A DNA stretch of 31,115 bases, taken from NCBI GenBank assembly GCA_002388885.1, contig DGNI01000081.1, positions 1 through 31,115 of the forward strand, given 5' to 3'. The notes under the pieces are model-generated. The model saw only the letters and a program-made list of their open reading frames with translations, had not been told where the DNA came from and did not search any database. Numbering within the stretch: the first letter of the stretch is position 1; each line of letters begins with the position of its first letter. This stretch comes from Parvularculaceae bacterium UBA4496. GTDB taxonomy: Bacteria > Pseudomonadota > Alphaproteobacteria > Caulobacterales > Parvularculaceae. Below, in pieces: positions 16,392 through 25,368 of this stretch. Made by a program: the position numbers and the translations under genes.

Positions 16392-17516
16392 ATGCTGCGT
16401 TTCTATTGCATTTGTATTGTTTTCGCCGCACTCGCCAGCTGCTCTGAACGCAAAGAACCGGCGCCTGTTTTCCATGCCGAGGAAAACCCTGAACGCTTGA
16501 GCGATTGGGGCATGCTGGCGGAGACGGCTGATGAACTGGTTATCAGTGACGGCGTTACGCCCTACGATCTCGCCACACCGCTGTTTTCCGACTATGCGCT
16601 GAAACTTCGAACTGTGTGGATTCCGAACGGCGCGCCTGCCGCCTATAATATGGACAGCGTTTTCGACTTTCCTGTTGGAACCATCATAACGAAAACATTT
16701 TACTATTCAGTGCCGAGTAACGAATGGACCGGCGATGTCACTATCGGCCGCGAGCGCAGCGTCAACGGCAATGCTATAGCGCTCGATCATTTACGTCTAA
16801 TTGAAACGCGCATTCTCGTTCACCGCGAAACCGGTTGGGCGGCGCTGCCTTATATCTGGAACGAAGAACAGACGGAGGCTGTCCTGAAGCGCACGGGCGC
16901 CGTCATCCCCATGACGTTGCATCGTGGAGACGGACGGACGGAAGAATTCGGCTACCTGGTGCCGAATGTGAATCAGTGCGCCGGATGTCATGCGAGCGAC
17001 GCCACGGCAAGGGTGATTGAGCCCATCGGCCTGAAAGCGCGGCACCTCAACAAGGCGTCTTCCTTTGCGCCCGGTTTTAACCAGCTCGATTACTGGCTGG
17101 CGAAGGGCCTCCTCACCGGAGGCATCGCGGGGCCGGCGCCACGAAACGCCGTGTGGACGGACGAAAGCGAGCCTATCGAGGCTAGAGCGCGCGCCTATCT
17201 CGATGCGAACTGCAGTCATTGTCACAATCCGGTTGGTCCGGCGGATACTTCCGGTCTTAATCTGGAGCCGGACGCAGCCGGCCCCGCCCTCGGCGTCTGC
17301 AAAACGCCGATCGCCGCCGGCACCGGGACAGGCGGGCGCGTTTTCAGTATTGTTCCCGGCGATCCCGAAGCTTCCATCACCGTCTTCCGCATGGAAACCG
17401 ACAACCCCGGCGCCATGATGCCCGAACTTGGCCGCGCTGTGACGCATAAAGAGGGTGTGGCGCTTGTTTCGGAATGGATTGCGGCGATGGACGGCGAATG
17501 TTCTCGTAGCGGATGA
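16392..17516 (+). CDS. Diheme c-type cytochrome lipoprotein (HNE_0200/SO2930 family)
   Basis: 374 residues; ATG one base after the beta-helix gene's stop, so translation is almost surely coupled. The signal peptide ends in LASC (Cys17 lipidated). There are two heme-attachment motifs, CAGCH (Cys196, Cys199, His200) and CSHCH (Cys274, Cys277, His278), the second within YLDANCSHCHNPVGPAD. A late MMPELGR segment could supply a Met ligand. The N-terminal half has no heme site and is conserved in the TIGR03806/SO2930 type (from memory). It is likely an electron carrier or enzyme on the outer face of the cell envelope, working with the beta-helix partner. Substrate unknown. Confidence 0.87.
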   Translation: MLRFYCICIVFAALASCSERKEPAPVFHAEENPERLSDWGMLAETADELVISDGVTPYDLATPLFSDYALKLRTVWIPNGAPAAYNMDSVFDFPVGTIITKTFYYSVPSNEWTGDVTIGRERSVNGNAIALDHLRLIETRILVHRETGWAALPYIWNEEQTEAVLKRTGAVIPMTLHRGDGRTEEFGYLVPNVNQCAGCHASDATARVIEPIGLKARHLNKASSFAPGFNQLDYWLAKGLLTGGIAGPAPRNAVWTDESEPIEARARAYLDANCSHCHNPVGPADTSGLNLEPDAAGPALGVCKTPIAAGTGTGGRVFSIVPGDPEASITVFRMETDNPGAMMPELGRAVTHKEGVALVSEWIAAMDGECSRSG

Positions 17517-17531
17517 TATACGGCGAAAGAA

Positions 17532-18314
17532 ATGGGTTTAAAGTTTTTGATAATCAGCTTGGCAGTGATTGTACTGTTTTATGCGGGCTTATGCGGCGGC
17601 CTATACCTGTTTCAGCGCAATTTTTTATATTTTCCAACGCCGGAAGTGCAACGCGCCGATGCCGTAGCGGTTTATTTGGAAAACGATACCGCACGCATAA
17701 AAATCTGGCGAACCGGAACAGGAAATGAAAAAGCTGTTCTTTATTTCGGCGGCAATGCAGAGGAAGTGTCCAGCAATATCCCGCCCTTCATCGAGCATTT
17801 AAATGGATACGATATTTTTCTTATGAACTATCGCGGTTTCAGCGGCAGCACGGGCGCGCCGAGTGAAACCGCAATATATATCGACGCCCTGTCCCTCTAC
17901 GACCTCGCCGCGAGGGAGTATGACGATATTTCCATTATCGGCCGCAGCCTTGGCAGCGGCGTCGCCACTTATGTTGCAGCAAACAGGGATATCGAAAAAC
18001 TGGCGCTCATTACGCCTTATGACAGCGTTGAGAATGTTGCACAAAGCAAATTCCCTTACGTGCCCGTGTCGCTCTTACTACATGACAAGTACGATTCGGC
18101 AGGCCGGGCGGATAAAATCGGCGCGGAATTACTCATCATAACTGCGGAAAATGATCGTGTCATTCCGTCGCGATTTACTGATGCGCTGGTCAATCAGTTC
18201 GGAGATCCAGCACCTCAGTTACAAAAGATTCCGAGGACACACCACCTGACCGTTTCAAGTTCGCCGGTATTCTGGAAAGTACTCGGCGAGTTTTTTCAAT
18301 CGAACAGACCCTAA
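17532..18314 (+). CDS. Membrane-anchored alpha/beta hydrolase (Bem46/ABHD13-like)
   Basis: 260 residues. One N-terminal transmembrane helix (about 4-26) anchors a periplasm- or cytosol-facing alpha/beta hydrolase. Catalytic residues: nucleophile Ser139 in GRSLGSG, an acid in AENDRVIP (about 210), and a His in THHLTV (about 239). An NYRGFSGSTG oxyanion-type region precedes them. The family includes serine esterases, thioesterases and peptidases; the substrate is not predictable. The gene starts 15 bp after the cytochrome gene and is probably in the same operon. It overlaps the convergent squalene-hopene cyclase gene by 4 bp at the stop codons. Confidence 0.87.
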   Translation: MGLKFLIISLAVIVLFYAGLCGGLYLFQRNFLYFPTPEVQRADAVAVYLENDTARIKIWRTGTGNEKAVLYFGGNAEEVSSNIPPFIEHLNGYDIFLMNYRGFSGSTGAPSETAIYIDALSLYDLAAREYDDISIIGRSLGSGVATYVAANRDIEKLALITPYDSVENVAQSKFPYVPVSLLLHDKYDSAGRADKIGAELLIITAENDRVIPSRFTDALVNQFGDPAPQLQKIPRTHHLTVSSSPVFWKVLGEFFQSNRP

Positions 18315-20353
18315 CCCGCCATCATCTTCCGCACCCGTCCCATCGCCATCAGCGGGAAGTAGTGGCGATATAGATTGTAGTTGATCATGAAAGCGCGGGA
18401 GAGTTCGGGGCCTTGCTTTAGCTGCTCCTCAAGCGCCGGATCGCCGAGCTTGATGTGCTGGCCGACACCGTAACCGGGAAACCCTGTGCCGGTATATTCC
18501 GGTTCTTCCCATGTGCCTTCTTTCTGGCGCTCTATCAGAAACTGCACGCCGTCAGCGATAGCACGTTCGTCTTCCGAACGGCCAACTGCCGCAAGTCCCA
18601 TCAGCGCCCAGGCGGTTTGCGAGGCCGTCGATTTTCCCCGGCCCATCTGTTTCATATCCATATATGACGCACAGGACTCGCCCCACCCGCCGTCTTCGTT
18701 CTGGTGCAGGATCAGCCAGTCCGACGCCTTGCGGATGTAGCTTTGCGTCATGTCCTCGCCGATTGCTTCAAGCGCCGGCAGCACCGCGCCCGTGCCGTAG
18801 ACATAGTTGACGCCCCAGCGGCCGAACCACGCGCCGTCCGCATGCTGTTCCGACCTTATATAGTCGAGCGCGCGCACCATGGACGGATGATCGGCGCCAA
18901 TCCCGAGTTTGCCGAACGCTTCGATGATGTGCGCCGTCACGTCCACCGACGGCGGATCGAGCGCCTCGCCGAAATCGCAGAACGGAATTTTGGTGAGAAT
19001 CTGTTTGTCGTTATCCTTGTCGAACGCGCCCCAGCCGCCGCCCTTCGACTGCATGCCAATCAGCCAGTTGACGCCTTTTTCAATCGCTTCCTCGACGCCT
19101 GTGGCTTTCCATTTCGGATCGTTACGGAACGGCGCGAGCGCGATCAGCGCCACCGCCGTGTCGTCCGTATCGGGATAAAAATAATTTTTATACTCGAACG
19201 CCCAGCCGCCGGGTTCGAGCTTCGGACATTTCACTTTCCAGTCGCCGGGACGCAGAACTTGCTGCGCCAGCACCCAGTCGAGCGCCTTTTCGACTTCTTC
19301 CGACTGTCGTTCGTTGAGATCGCAGTCCTCAAACGCCAGCAGCGTCAGCACCGTATCCCAGACCGGGCTGGTCGAGGCTTGAATCCACGTCGCCTCGCCT
19401 ACATCGACACGCCATCGCGGATCGTCGAGCGCGTTCAAGCCCTTTTCCAGCACTGCATGGTCTAGCGCGTAGCCTTCGTTGTAGAGCGCCATCAGCGAAT
19501 AGATCCACGGCGGCTGGATGCCGCCCCAGACGCCGTCCGCATCCTGATGCTGAATGATCCATTCTAGCGCGCGAGAGACTGCGCCCTTGCGCAGCAACCC
19601 GATACCGGCCGTTTTCCCGAAACCCTGCAATGCATGGAGCACCTTGTCGGCGCCCAGAAAGAAAGATTCCAGAAATCCCGCGCCCGGTTTTTTCGGGTAA
19701 GCGTAATCGTATTTGTCGCGTCCCTCGGGAAAGAGCTCATCGAGACGCCTCCCCTGCGGCAGCGGACGGGATGGCCGCCGCGCGGAAAGCACTGCAATGG
19801 GCATCAACGTCGCGCGCGCCCATTGCGCAAAATTATAAATCGAAAAAACGAACCAGTTCGGAAAGAAGACCACTTCCGGCGGCAGGTTCGGGGTTTTCTC
19901 CCACGGCCATTCGCCGATCAGTGCGAGCCAGTAGCGCGTGAACACGCGAATGTTTTTTAGCCCGCCCTTCGACAGTATCCATTCACGAGCCTTCATCATG
20001 TGCGGCGCGTCCTTGCGGTCACCCATGGAGCGGAGCGCGGCGTAGGCTTCAACCGTCGTGTTAATGTCGCCCGCGGGCGCGCCGTAATAAATCTGCCAGG
20101 ACCCGTCTTCGCGCTGGGTTTCACGCAACGAATTCGCAAGGCGCGGGCGCAAGTGATGATCCTCTAACCCCATGAACCAGAGCGCGAGTATCCACTGCGC
20201 TTCCATACATGAGTTAGATTCCAGCCGGCCGACCCAGTAGCCCTCGGGCTTTTGCCGTACGGCCAGCCAGCCGGCCGCCGCATCGATGGCGCCGGCAAGC
20301 TGCTGATCGAAGTTCGAGCGTTTCGCACTATTGCCTGACTTGTCGTCGAACAT
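18311..20353 (-). CDS. shc: Squalene-hopene cyclase
   Basis: 680 residues from the ATG at 20353, chosen for AAAGGG 7 bases upstream; ATG 20371 or TTG 20374 would add 6-7 residues. The enzyme folds squalene into hopene/hopanol for hopanoid membrane lipids, as a monotopic inner-membrane protein. The catalytic acid motif DTDD (coding 19160-19171, about residues 395-398) is intact, and many QW repeats are visible (for example QDADGVWGG, QSKGGGWGAF, QHADGAWFG, QNEDGGWGE, QKEGTWEE). Length fits bacterial SHCs. No other hopanoid genes are in the window. It diverges from the persulfide-dioxygenase-like gene. Confidence 0.96.
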   Translation of the reverse strand: MFDDKSGNSAKRSNFDQQLAGAIDAAAGWLAVRQKPEGYWVGRLESNSCMEAQWILALWFMGLEDHHLRPRLANSLRETQREDGSWQIYYGAPAGDINTTVEAYAALRSMGDRKDAPHMMKAREWILSKGGLKNIRVFTRYWLALIGEWPWEKTPNLPPEVVFFPNWFVFSIYNFAQWARATLMPIAVLSARRPSRPLPQGRRLDELFPEGRDKYDYAYPKKPGAGFLESFFLGADKVLHALQGFGKTAGIGLLRKGAVSRALEWIIQHQDADGVWGGIQPPWIYSLMALYNEGYALDHAVLEKGLNALDDPRWRVDVGEATWIQASTSPVWDTVLTLLAFEDCDLNERQSEEVEKALDWVLAQQVLRPGDWKVKCPKLEPGGWAFEYKNYFYPDTDDTAVALIALAPFRNDPKWKATGVEEAIEKGVNWLIGMQSKGGGWGAFDKDNDKQILTKIPFCDFGEALDPPSVDVTAHIIEAFGKLGIGADHPSMVRALDYIRSEQHADGAWFGRWGVNYVYGTGAVLPALEAIGEDMTQSYIRKASDWLILHQNEDGGWGESCASYMDMKQMGRGKSTASQTAWALMGLAAVGRSEDERAIADGVQFLIERQKEGTWEEPEYTGTGFPGYGVGQHIKLGDPALEEQLKQGPELSRAFMINYNLYRHYFPLMAMGRVRKMMAG

Positions 20354-20382
20354 CCCATAACCCTTTGACATCAAGGGCTGTT

Positions 20383-20407
20383 TAGCGCGGGAAGCGTCTT
20401 CGCGCTA
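20383..20407. repeat. Inverted repeat in the shc/hydrolase divergent promoter region
   Basis: TAGCGC-GG-GAAG pairs with CTTCGCGCTA around a CGT loop: ten base pairs with a two-base bulge. Read as DNA it is a 7-bp inverted repeat (TAGCGCG/CGCGCTA) with an 11-base spacer. It lies in the 5' region of both divergent genes and could be an operator or a leader hairpin. Confidence 0.45.
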
Positions 20408-20479
20408 GACCTTGACGCGCCCGCGCTGACGCATAACGGTAAGATCAACCGCCCTACCGCCCTGAAAGGCACCTGCCGC

Positions 20480-21343
20480 ATGTATCCATCAGTCCAGACT
20501 TTTTTTGATGAAAAGACGTTTACAGCCAGTCATGTGGCGTTCGATCAAAACACAAAAAAATGCGCCATTATCGACTCGGTCCTCGATTATGATGCAGCTT
20601 CCGGACGCACAAACCCGGCGGCGGCTGATGCGATTATCGAGTATATTAAAAACAACAACTTGACCGTCGAATGGATTTTCGAAACACACGTTCATGCTGA
20701 TCATCTTTCCGCGGCGGCGTATTTACAAAACAAGCTTGGCGGGAAAACCGCCATCGGCGATCAGGTTAGCATCATTCAGGACACGTTCGGCAAAATTTTT
20801 AACGCGGAATCGTCATTCAAACGCGATGGCAGCCAGTTCGACAAGCTCTTCGCGGATGGCGAAGCGTTTAAAATCGGCGATATCGAAGCAAAATTCATCC
20901 ACACGCCCGGCCACACGCCCGCCTGCTCAACCATCGTGATCGGCGATGCAGCTTTTGTGGGAGATACTTTATTCATGCCGGACTACGGCACGGCGCGCTG
21001 CGACTTTCCGGGCGGCGATGCACGTACACTTTTCCGTTCAATTCAGAAAATCTTCGCCCTGCCTGGCGAGACTCGCCTGTTCATGTGTCACGACTACAAA
21101 GCGCCAGGCCGGGACGAGTTTGCATGGGAGACCTCGGTCGCCGAACAGCGCGCGAAGAACATTCATATCCATGACGACATCAGCGAAGACGACTTCGTCG
21201 CCATGCGCGAAGGCCGGGACAAAAACCTTTCCATGCCCAAACTGATCTTGCCCTCGGTACAAGTCAACATGCGCGCCGGCGCCATGCCCCCGCCCGAGGA
21301 AAATGGTATTTCCTATCTGAAGACGCCGATAAACGCGTTATAG
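20480..21343 (+). CDS. MBL-fold hydrolase, persulfide-dioxygenase (Blh/ETHE1)-like
   Basis: 287 residues. The metallo-beta-lactamase metal motif is THVHADH (His70, His72, Asp74, His75); HTPGHTPAC near 137-145, FVGDTLF around 155-161 and CHDY (about 205-208) complete the site. The DYGTARCDFPGG and YLKTPINAL-type C-terminus match the ETHE1/Blh persulfide dioxygenases, which oxidise glutathione persulfide to sulfite with a single iron, in sulfide detoxification. A general glyoxalase-II-like hydrolase is less likely. No sulfide-responsive regulator (BigR/SqrR type) is visible nearby. It is followed by an acyl-CoA-synthetase gene after 36 bp. Confidence 0.85.
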   Translation: MYPSVQTFFDEKTFTASHVAFDQNTKKCAIIDSVLDYDAASGRTNPAAADAIIEYIKNNNLTVEWIFETHVHADHLSAAAYLQNKLGGKTAIGDQVSIIQDTFGKIFNAESSFKRDGSQFDKLFADGEAFKIGDIEAKFIHTPGHTPACSTIVIGDAAFVGDTLFMPDYGTARCDFPGGDARTLFRSIQKIFALPGETRLFMCHDYKAPGRDEFAWETSVAEQRAKNIHIHDDISEDDFVAMREGRDKNLSMPKLILPSVQVNMRAGAMPPPEENGISYLKTPINAL

Positions 21344-21379
21344 CTTTTTGTTTGCGTGCGAACCGCGTAAACAAGCGTG

Positions 21380-22861
21380 ATGCTAAATGAGAACTTCTTT
21401 AAAGCGCTTGTCGAAGCTGGTCGGCGAGACCCGACCCGATGGTGTCTGACATTGCCTGGCGACGAGGTTTTTACTTATGGCGATCTCGACCATGTTTCGG
21501 CGAAGATGGCTGGCGCCCTTCTTTCCGCAGGCGCAAAACCCGGCGACCGCATTGCGGTTCAGATTGAAAAGTCGCCGGAGAATGTTGCGCTTTACCTCGG
21601 CGCCATGCGCGCAGGGTTGACTTATGTGCCCCTGAATACCGCCTACACTCCCGAAGAAATCGACTACTTTCTCAACGACGCATCACCCGCCGTGTTCGTT
21701 TGTGCGCCGGAAAAAGAAGCAGCGCTCCGGCAAGCAGCTCGAAATGTTAGCAGCATTCTCACGCTCGGTACGAATTTTAATGGGACGTTAATTGATACGC
21801 TCGAGAGCGCAGCACATTTCACAGATATTGAGTCGCGCGCACAAGGCGACATCGCCGTCATCCTTTACACGTCCGGCACAACCGGGCGCTCCAAGGGTGC
21901 AATGCTGACCCATGGAAATTTACGCTCAAACGCAGTTACGCTAAGTACGGCCTGGGAGTTTACGTCTGAAGACAGATTGCTGCACGCCCTGCCGATTTTT
22001 CATATTCATGGATTGTTCGTGGCATTGCACACTGCGATGTTGAACGGCTGTGAAATATTGTTCCTGTCAAAATTTAACGCAAAAGAAGTACTCAACCAGT
22101 TGCCGCGCGCCAGCGTGATGATGGGCGTGCCGACATTTTATTCCCGCTTGCTGGCAGAACCTGGTTTTCATGAACGCGCCTGCAGGCATATGCGTCTTTT
22201 CATTTCCGGTTCGGCGCCGCTGACAGCAGAGACATTCCATGCGTTCGAAGAACGGACCGGACATAAGATCCTTGAACGCTACGGCATGTCGGAAGCCGGC
22301 ATGATTGCGTCAAATCCGCTCCATGGGGCGCGCGTTGCGGGAACGGTCGGCCATGCATTGCCGGACATATCAATCCGTATCGCCGGCGACGCGCCGGGCG
22401 AAGTTGAGGTTAAAGGGCCGAACGTCTTTGCGGGCTACTGGAAAAAACCTGATAAAAGCGCTGAGGCGTTTACAGAAGACGGCTGGTTTAGAACCGGCGA
22501 TGTTGGCGTTATTGATGATAATGGCAGGCTTAGTCTCGTGGGCCGGGAAAAGGATCTGATCATTTCCGGCGGTTTCAATATTTATCCCATCGAGATTGAG
22601 CAGGTTCTGGATGCCCTTGCGGGTGTCGCCGAGAGCGCCATTATCGGCGTTCCTCATCCGGATATGGGCGAAGGCGTGGTCGCGGTAATTGTTGAAGAAA
22701 ACGTCGGGGCGACAGATTTCGAATTAAATCAGGCGATCAGTACGCTTGCCAAATTTAAAAGGCCGCGAAAATTTTTCCGTTTGGGCGCGTTGCCTCGCAA
22801 TACAATGGGTAAGGTGCAAAAGCAGAAATTACGCGACCAGTTCAAGGACGCTTTTCAATAA
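21380..22861 (+). CDS. Malonyl-CoA synthetase-like acyl-CoA ligase (MatB-like)
   Basis: 493 residues from ATG 21380 (a GTG at 21377 precedes it). This is an ANL-superfamily adenylating enzyme: AMP-binding motif YTSGTTGRSKGA (about 163-174), ERYGMSEAGM (about 300-309), WFRTGDVG, and the C-terminal Lys in PRNTMGKVQK. The stretches HALPIFHIHGLF, GVPTFYSRLL and HMRLFISGSAPL match MatB malonyl-CoA synthetases as I remember them, so malonate or methylmalonate plus CoA and ATP is the likely reaction. No malonate decarboxylase or transporter gene lies beside it, so other short acids remain possible. The stop abuts that of the convergent GNAT gene. Confidence 0.83.
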   Translation: MLNENFFKALVEAGRRDPTRWCLTLPGDEVFTYGDLDHVSAKMAGALLSAGAKPGDRIAVQIEKSPENVALYLGAMRAGLTYVPLNTAYTPEEIDYFLNDASPAVFVCAPEKEAALRQAARNVSSILTLGTNFNGTLIDTLESAAHFTDIESRAQGDIAVILYTSGTTGRSKGAMLTHGNLRSNAVTLSTAWEFTSEDRLLHALPIFHIHGLFVALHTAMLNGCEILFLSKFNAKEVLNQLPRASVMMGVPTFYSRLLAEPGFHERACRHMRLFISGSAPLTAETFHAFEERTGHKILERYGMSEAGMIASNPLHGARVAGTVGHALPDISIRIAGDAPGEVEVKGPNVFAGYWKKPDKSAEAFTEDGWFRTGDVGVIDDNGRLSLVGREKDLIISGGFNIYPIEIEQVLDALAGVAESAIIGVPHPDMGEGVVAVIVEENVGATDFELNQAISTLAKFKRPRKFFRLGALPRNTMGKVQKQKLRDQFKDAFQ

Positions 22862-23422
22862 TTATCGTGGCGTATCGCGATGCAGAACAACGATCTCATC
22901 ACCCTTGTAAATTGTCTTTGCAGTTTCCTTAAATCCGCACTTTTCTGCAACGCGAATAGACGCAACATGCGGCGTGTTGATGATACAGGACATGCGCGCA
23001 TGATTGAAATGCGCATCGCCCCATTCCACGGCGGCCTTCGCAGCTTCGGATGCATAGCCCTTCCCGTGCGCGGCTTTCGCAAAAACCCAGCCGATTTCCG
23101 GTTCACCCTTGATTGACGGCTTCATATTGCGTTTGAAATCGACAAAGCCAACCTCGCCCAGAAATACCCCCATCATTTTTTCGAGCACCATCCAATAACC
23201 AAAACCCATAATCGGCCAGTGGCCAGCAATGCGAAGAAAGCCAGTCCAGGAATCCTCTTCATTTACAGGGTCTTTGGTTATGTAGCGCACGACATTGCGG
23301 TCAGCCCACATGGCTGCGAAAGCCGGGAAATCATCCGGTTCCGGCCCGCGCATGAGAAGGCGTTTCGTTTCCAGAACAGGCACTGAACCTGTCCATAGCA
23401 GGCGCAGTTCCGCCTTGCTCAT
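22862..23422 (-). CDS. GNAT family N-acetyltransferase (RimJ/RimL-like)
   Basis: 186 residues. The N-terminus has the family's LETKRLLMRGPEPDDFPAF pattern, and the acetyl-CoA-binding motif is HGKGYASEA (about 127-135), followed by the typical NTPHVASIRVAEKCGF segment (about 155-170). Such proteins acetylate protein N-termini, amino acids or small amines; the target is unknown. The ATG overlaps the stop region of the upstream DUF885 gene by 4 bp on the minus strand (23419-23422), so it should be translated from the same transcript. Confidence 0.9.
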   Translation of the reverse strand: MSKAELRLLWTGSVPVLETKRLLMRGPEPDDFPAFAAMWADRNVVRYITKDPVNEEDSWTGFLRIAGHWPIMGFGYWMVLEKMMGVFLGEVGFVDFKRNMKPSIKGEPEIGWVFAKAAHGKGYASEAAKAAVEWGDAHFNHARMSCIINTPHVASIRVAEKCGFKETAKTIYKGDEIVVLHRDTPR

Positions 23423-25173
23423 TCGGCTTTCGTCTCGGCGATATAAGCGTCAATTTGCACGCGCAAGAGATCAAGCGGCAGGCCGCCGCCATCGAGCACG
23501 GCGTCATGAAACTCTCTTATATCGAATTCATCCCCGAGTTCGATTTCTGCTTTCCGGCGCAACTCCCAGATCGTCAATTCGCCCATTTTGTAAGCAAGCG
23601 CCTGCCCGGGCCAAGCAATGTACCGGTCGACTTCCGTCTGCACATTATGCAATGAAAGTGCGGTATTTGACGCAAGGTAATCAATCGCTTGCTCTCGGCT
23701 CCATCCTTTTGAATGGATCCCCGTATCAATTACAAGCCGACAGGCTCGCCACATTTCATAAGATAGCCTGCCGAAATGATCGTAGGGCGTTTTATAAACC
23801 CCCATTTCAATGCCAAGCTTTTCTGAATAAAGGCCCCAGCCTTCCCCAAAAGCATGCGGGTAAAATTGTTTGCGAAACTCCGGCGCGTTTTCGATTTCCA
23901 GCGCCAACGCGTTCTGCAAATGATGCCCCGGCACCGCTTCATGCAGCGTAAGCGCCGTCAATTCATAAAACGGCCGCTTGTCTAGTGCGTAGGTATTCAC
24001 CCAGTATTGGCCGCCGCGATCAGCGCCGGCGGGCGCGCTAATGTAACGCCCGGTGGTGTAATTTGGTGCGATTTCCGCCGGCACGGGTTCCACTGAATAA
24101 GGCTGGCGCGGCAGCTTACCGAAAAATTTCGGCAAGCGTCCGTCAATATCCTTGGCCAGCCATGCCGCACGCTCAAGCAATTCTTCCGGCGTTTTCGGAT
24201 AAAACTGCTCGTCGGTACGCAGATAATCGATGAACTCTTTGAATGTGCCATCAAAGCCGGTCTCAGCCATGACGTCATTCATTTCACGGCGAATGCGCGC
24301 AACTTCTTTAAGGCCTAACCGATGCACGCTGTCGGACGTCGCGTCTTCGAGCGACGTGTAATAACGCACCAGCGCAGTGTAATAGGCTTTCCCGTTGGGA
24401 AGCTTGTCGGCGCCAAGCGTATCGCGTGCGCCGGGAATATATTCGTCTTGCATGAATGCAAGCGCGCGCTCGAACGCAGGGATGATTTCGTCAGCGATGA
24501 CGCTCATGCCTTCCTGACGCAAGCTCGCCTGCCGACGCGAAGGAATTGATTTCGGCATGGACTGAAAAGGCGCGTAATAAGGGTGTGCAGCGGCATTATC
24601 CTTAATCTGCGCTTCAAATGATGGAATGATGTAAGGGAGAATTTCCTTCGGCTGCGTAAAGCCGTCCTCCAATCCGCGGCGCATATTGGCAATGTTCTGG
24701 TCGATATAATCGGGCAGCTTTCTCAACCGCTCGAGGTAGTCTGCATAATCTTTTTCGTTCCGAAAAGATGTGGCGCTCACCACATAAGCGAAGTTGGTGT
24801 GAAATCCTGTGTCGGCGAGAAACGGCCTGCGCCAGACGTCAAACTCAGAAAGCGAGATGTCGTGGTTCAGAATAAATTCGAGCAGATCGGCGCTCAGTAC
24901 CTCCGTTTCTGAAAGGTCCGAACGGTCAATCTCATTCAGTCTTTCGAGAAACGTTTCAGCTGCTGCCGTGCGGCGCGTATAATCAGCCGGCGCGACGGAT
25001 GGAACTTCTGCATTATAATCATTGACCCCGGATTGAGTAGCGTTGAATGGGCTCTCGCGCATCTCATTCGCCCAGTAGTCTTCAAAGAGTGCCTTGAGGT
25101 CGTCAGCCGGAGCCGCAGACGCAAGACCTGTTATCGAACACGCTATGCAAATCAGAAAAAACAGCCGCTTCAC
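23419..25173 (-). CDS. DUF885 family secreted hydrolase/peptidase
   Basis: 584 residues from a GTG at 25173 with GGGAG upstream. A Sec signal peptide (about 1-21, ending ASA) indicates export to the periplasm. The family's HEAVPGHH motif, a gluzincin-like metal site, is at residues 411-418, with the conserved FGEGWGLYSEKLG segment about 35 residues later. Length is normal for DUF885. Members are presumed metallopeptidases; the specificity is unproven. It is co-transcribed with the GNAT gene. Confidence 0.88.
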   Translation of the reverse strand: MKRLFFLICIACSITGLASAAPADDLKALFEDYWANEMRESPFNATQSGVNDYNAEVPSVAPADYTRRTAAAETFLERLNEIDRSDLSETEVLSADLLEFILNHDISLSEFDVWRRPFLADTGFHTNFAYVVSATSFRNEKDYADYLERLRKLPDYIDQNIANMRRGLEDGFTQPKEILPYIIPSFEAQIKDNAAAHPYYAPFQSMPKSIPSRRQASLRQEGMSVIADEIIPAFERALAFMQDEYIPGARDTLGADKLPNGKAYYTALVRYYTSLEDATSDSVHRLGLKEVARIRREMNDVMAETGFDGTFKEFIDYLRTDEQFYPKTPEELLERAAWLAKDIDGRLPKFFGKLPRQPYSVEPVPAEIAPNYTTGRYISAPAGADRGGQYWVNTYALDKRPFYELTALTLHEAVPGHHLQNALALEIENAPEFRKQFYPHAFGEGWGLYSEKLGIEMGVYKTPYDHFGRLSYEMWRACRLVIDTGIHSKGWSREQAIDYLASNTALSLHNVQTEVDRYIAWPGQALAYKMGELTIWELRRKAEIELGDEFDIREFHDAVLDGGGLPLDLLRVQIDAYIAETKAE

Positions 25174-25368
25174 CTCAAAATCTCCCTCCGCGCGCTCAAT
25201 CGCGCGGGCCGCATATCAAGAGAATCGGTCCCATGCTAACATGCGCCGTGAGCCGGGCCAGCGCCCTGTTTTCCCCTCCCTCGCGACAGCGTGAAATCAT
25301 GTGTGTTGCCCGAATTCACTCGCTTCTGTAGGCAGGTTTCAGGAAGCAATTTTGATCAGGAAAATCCT

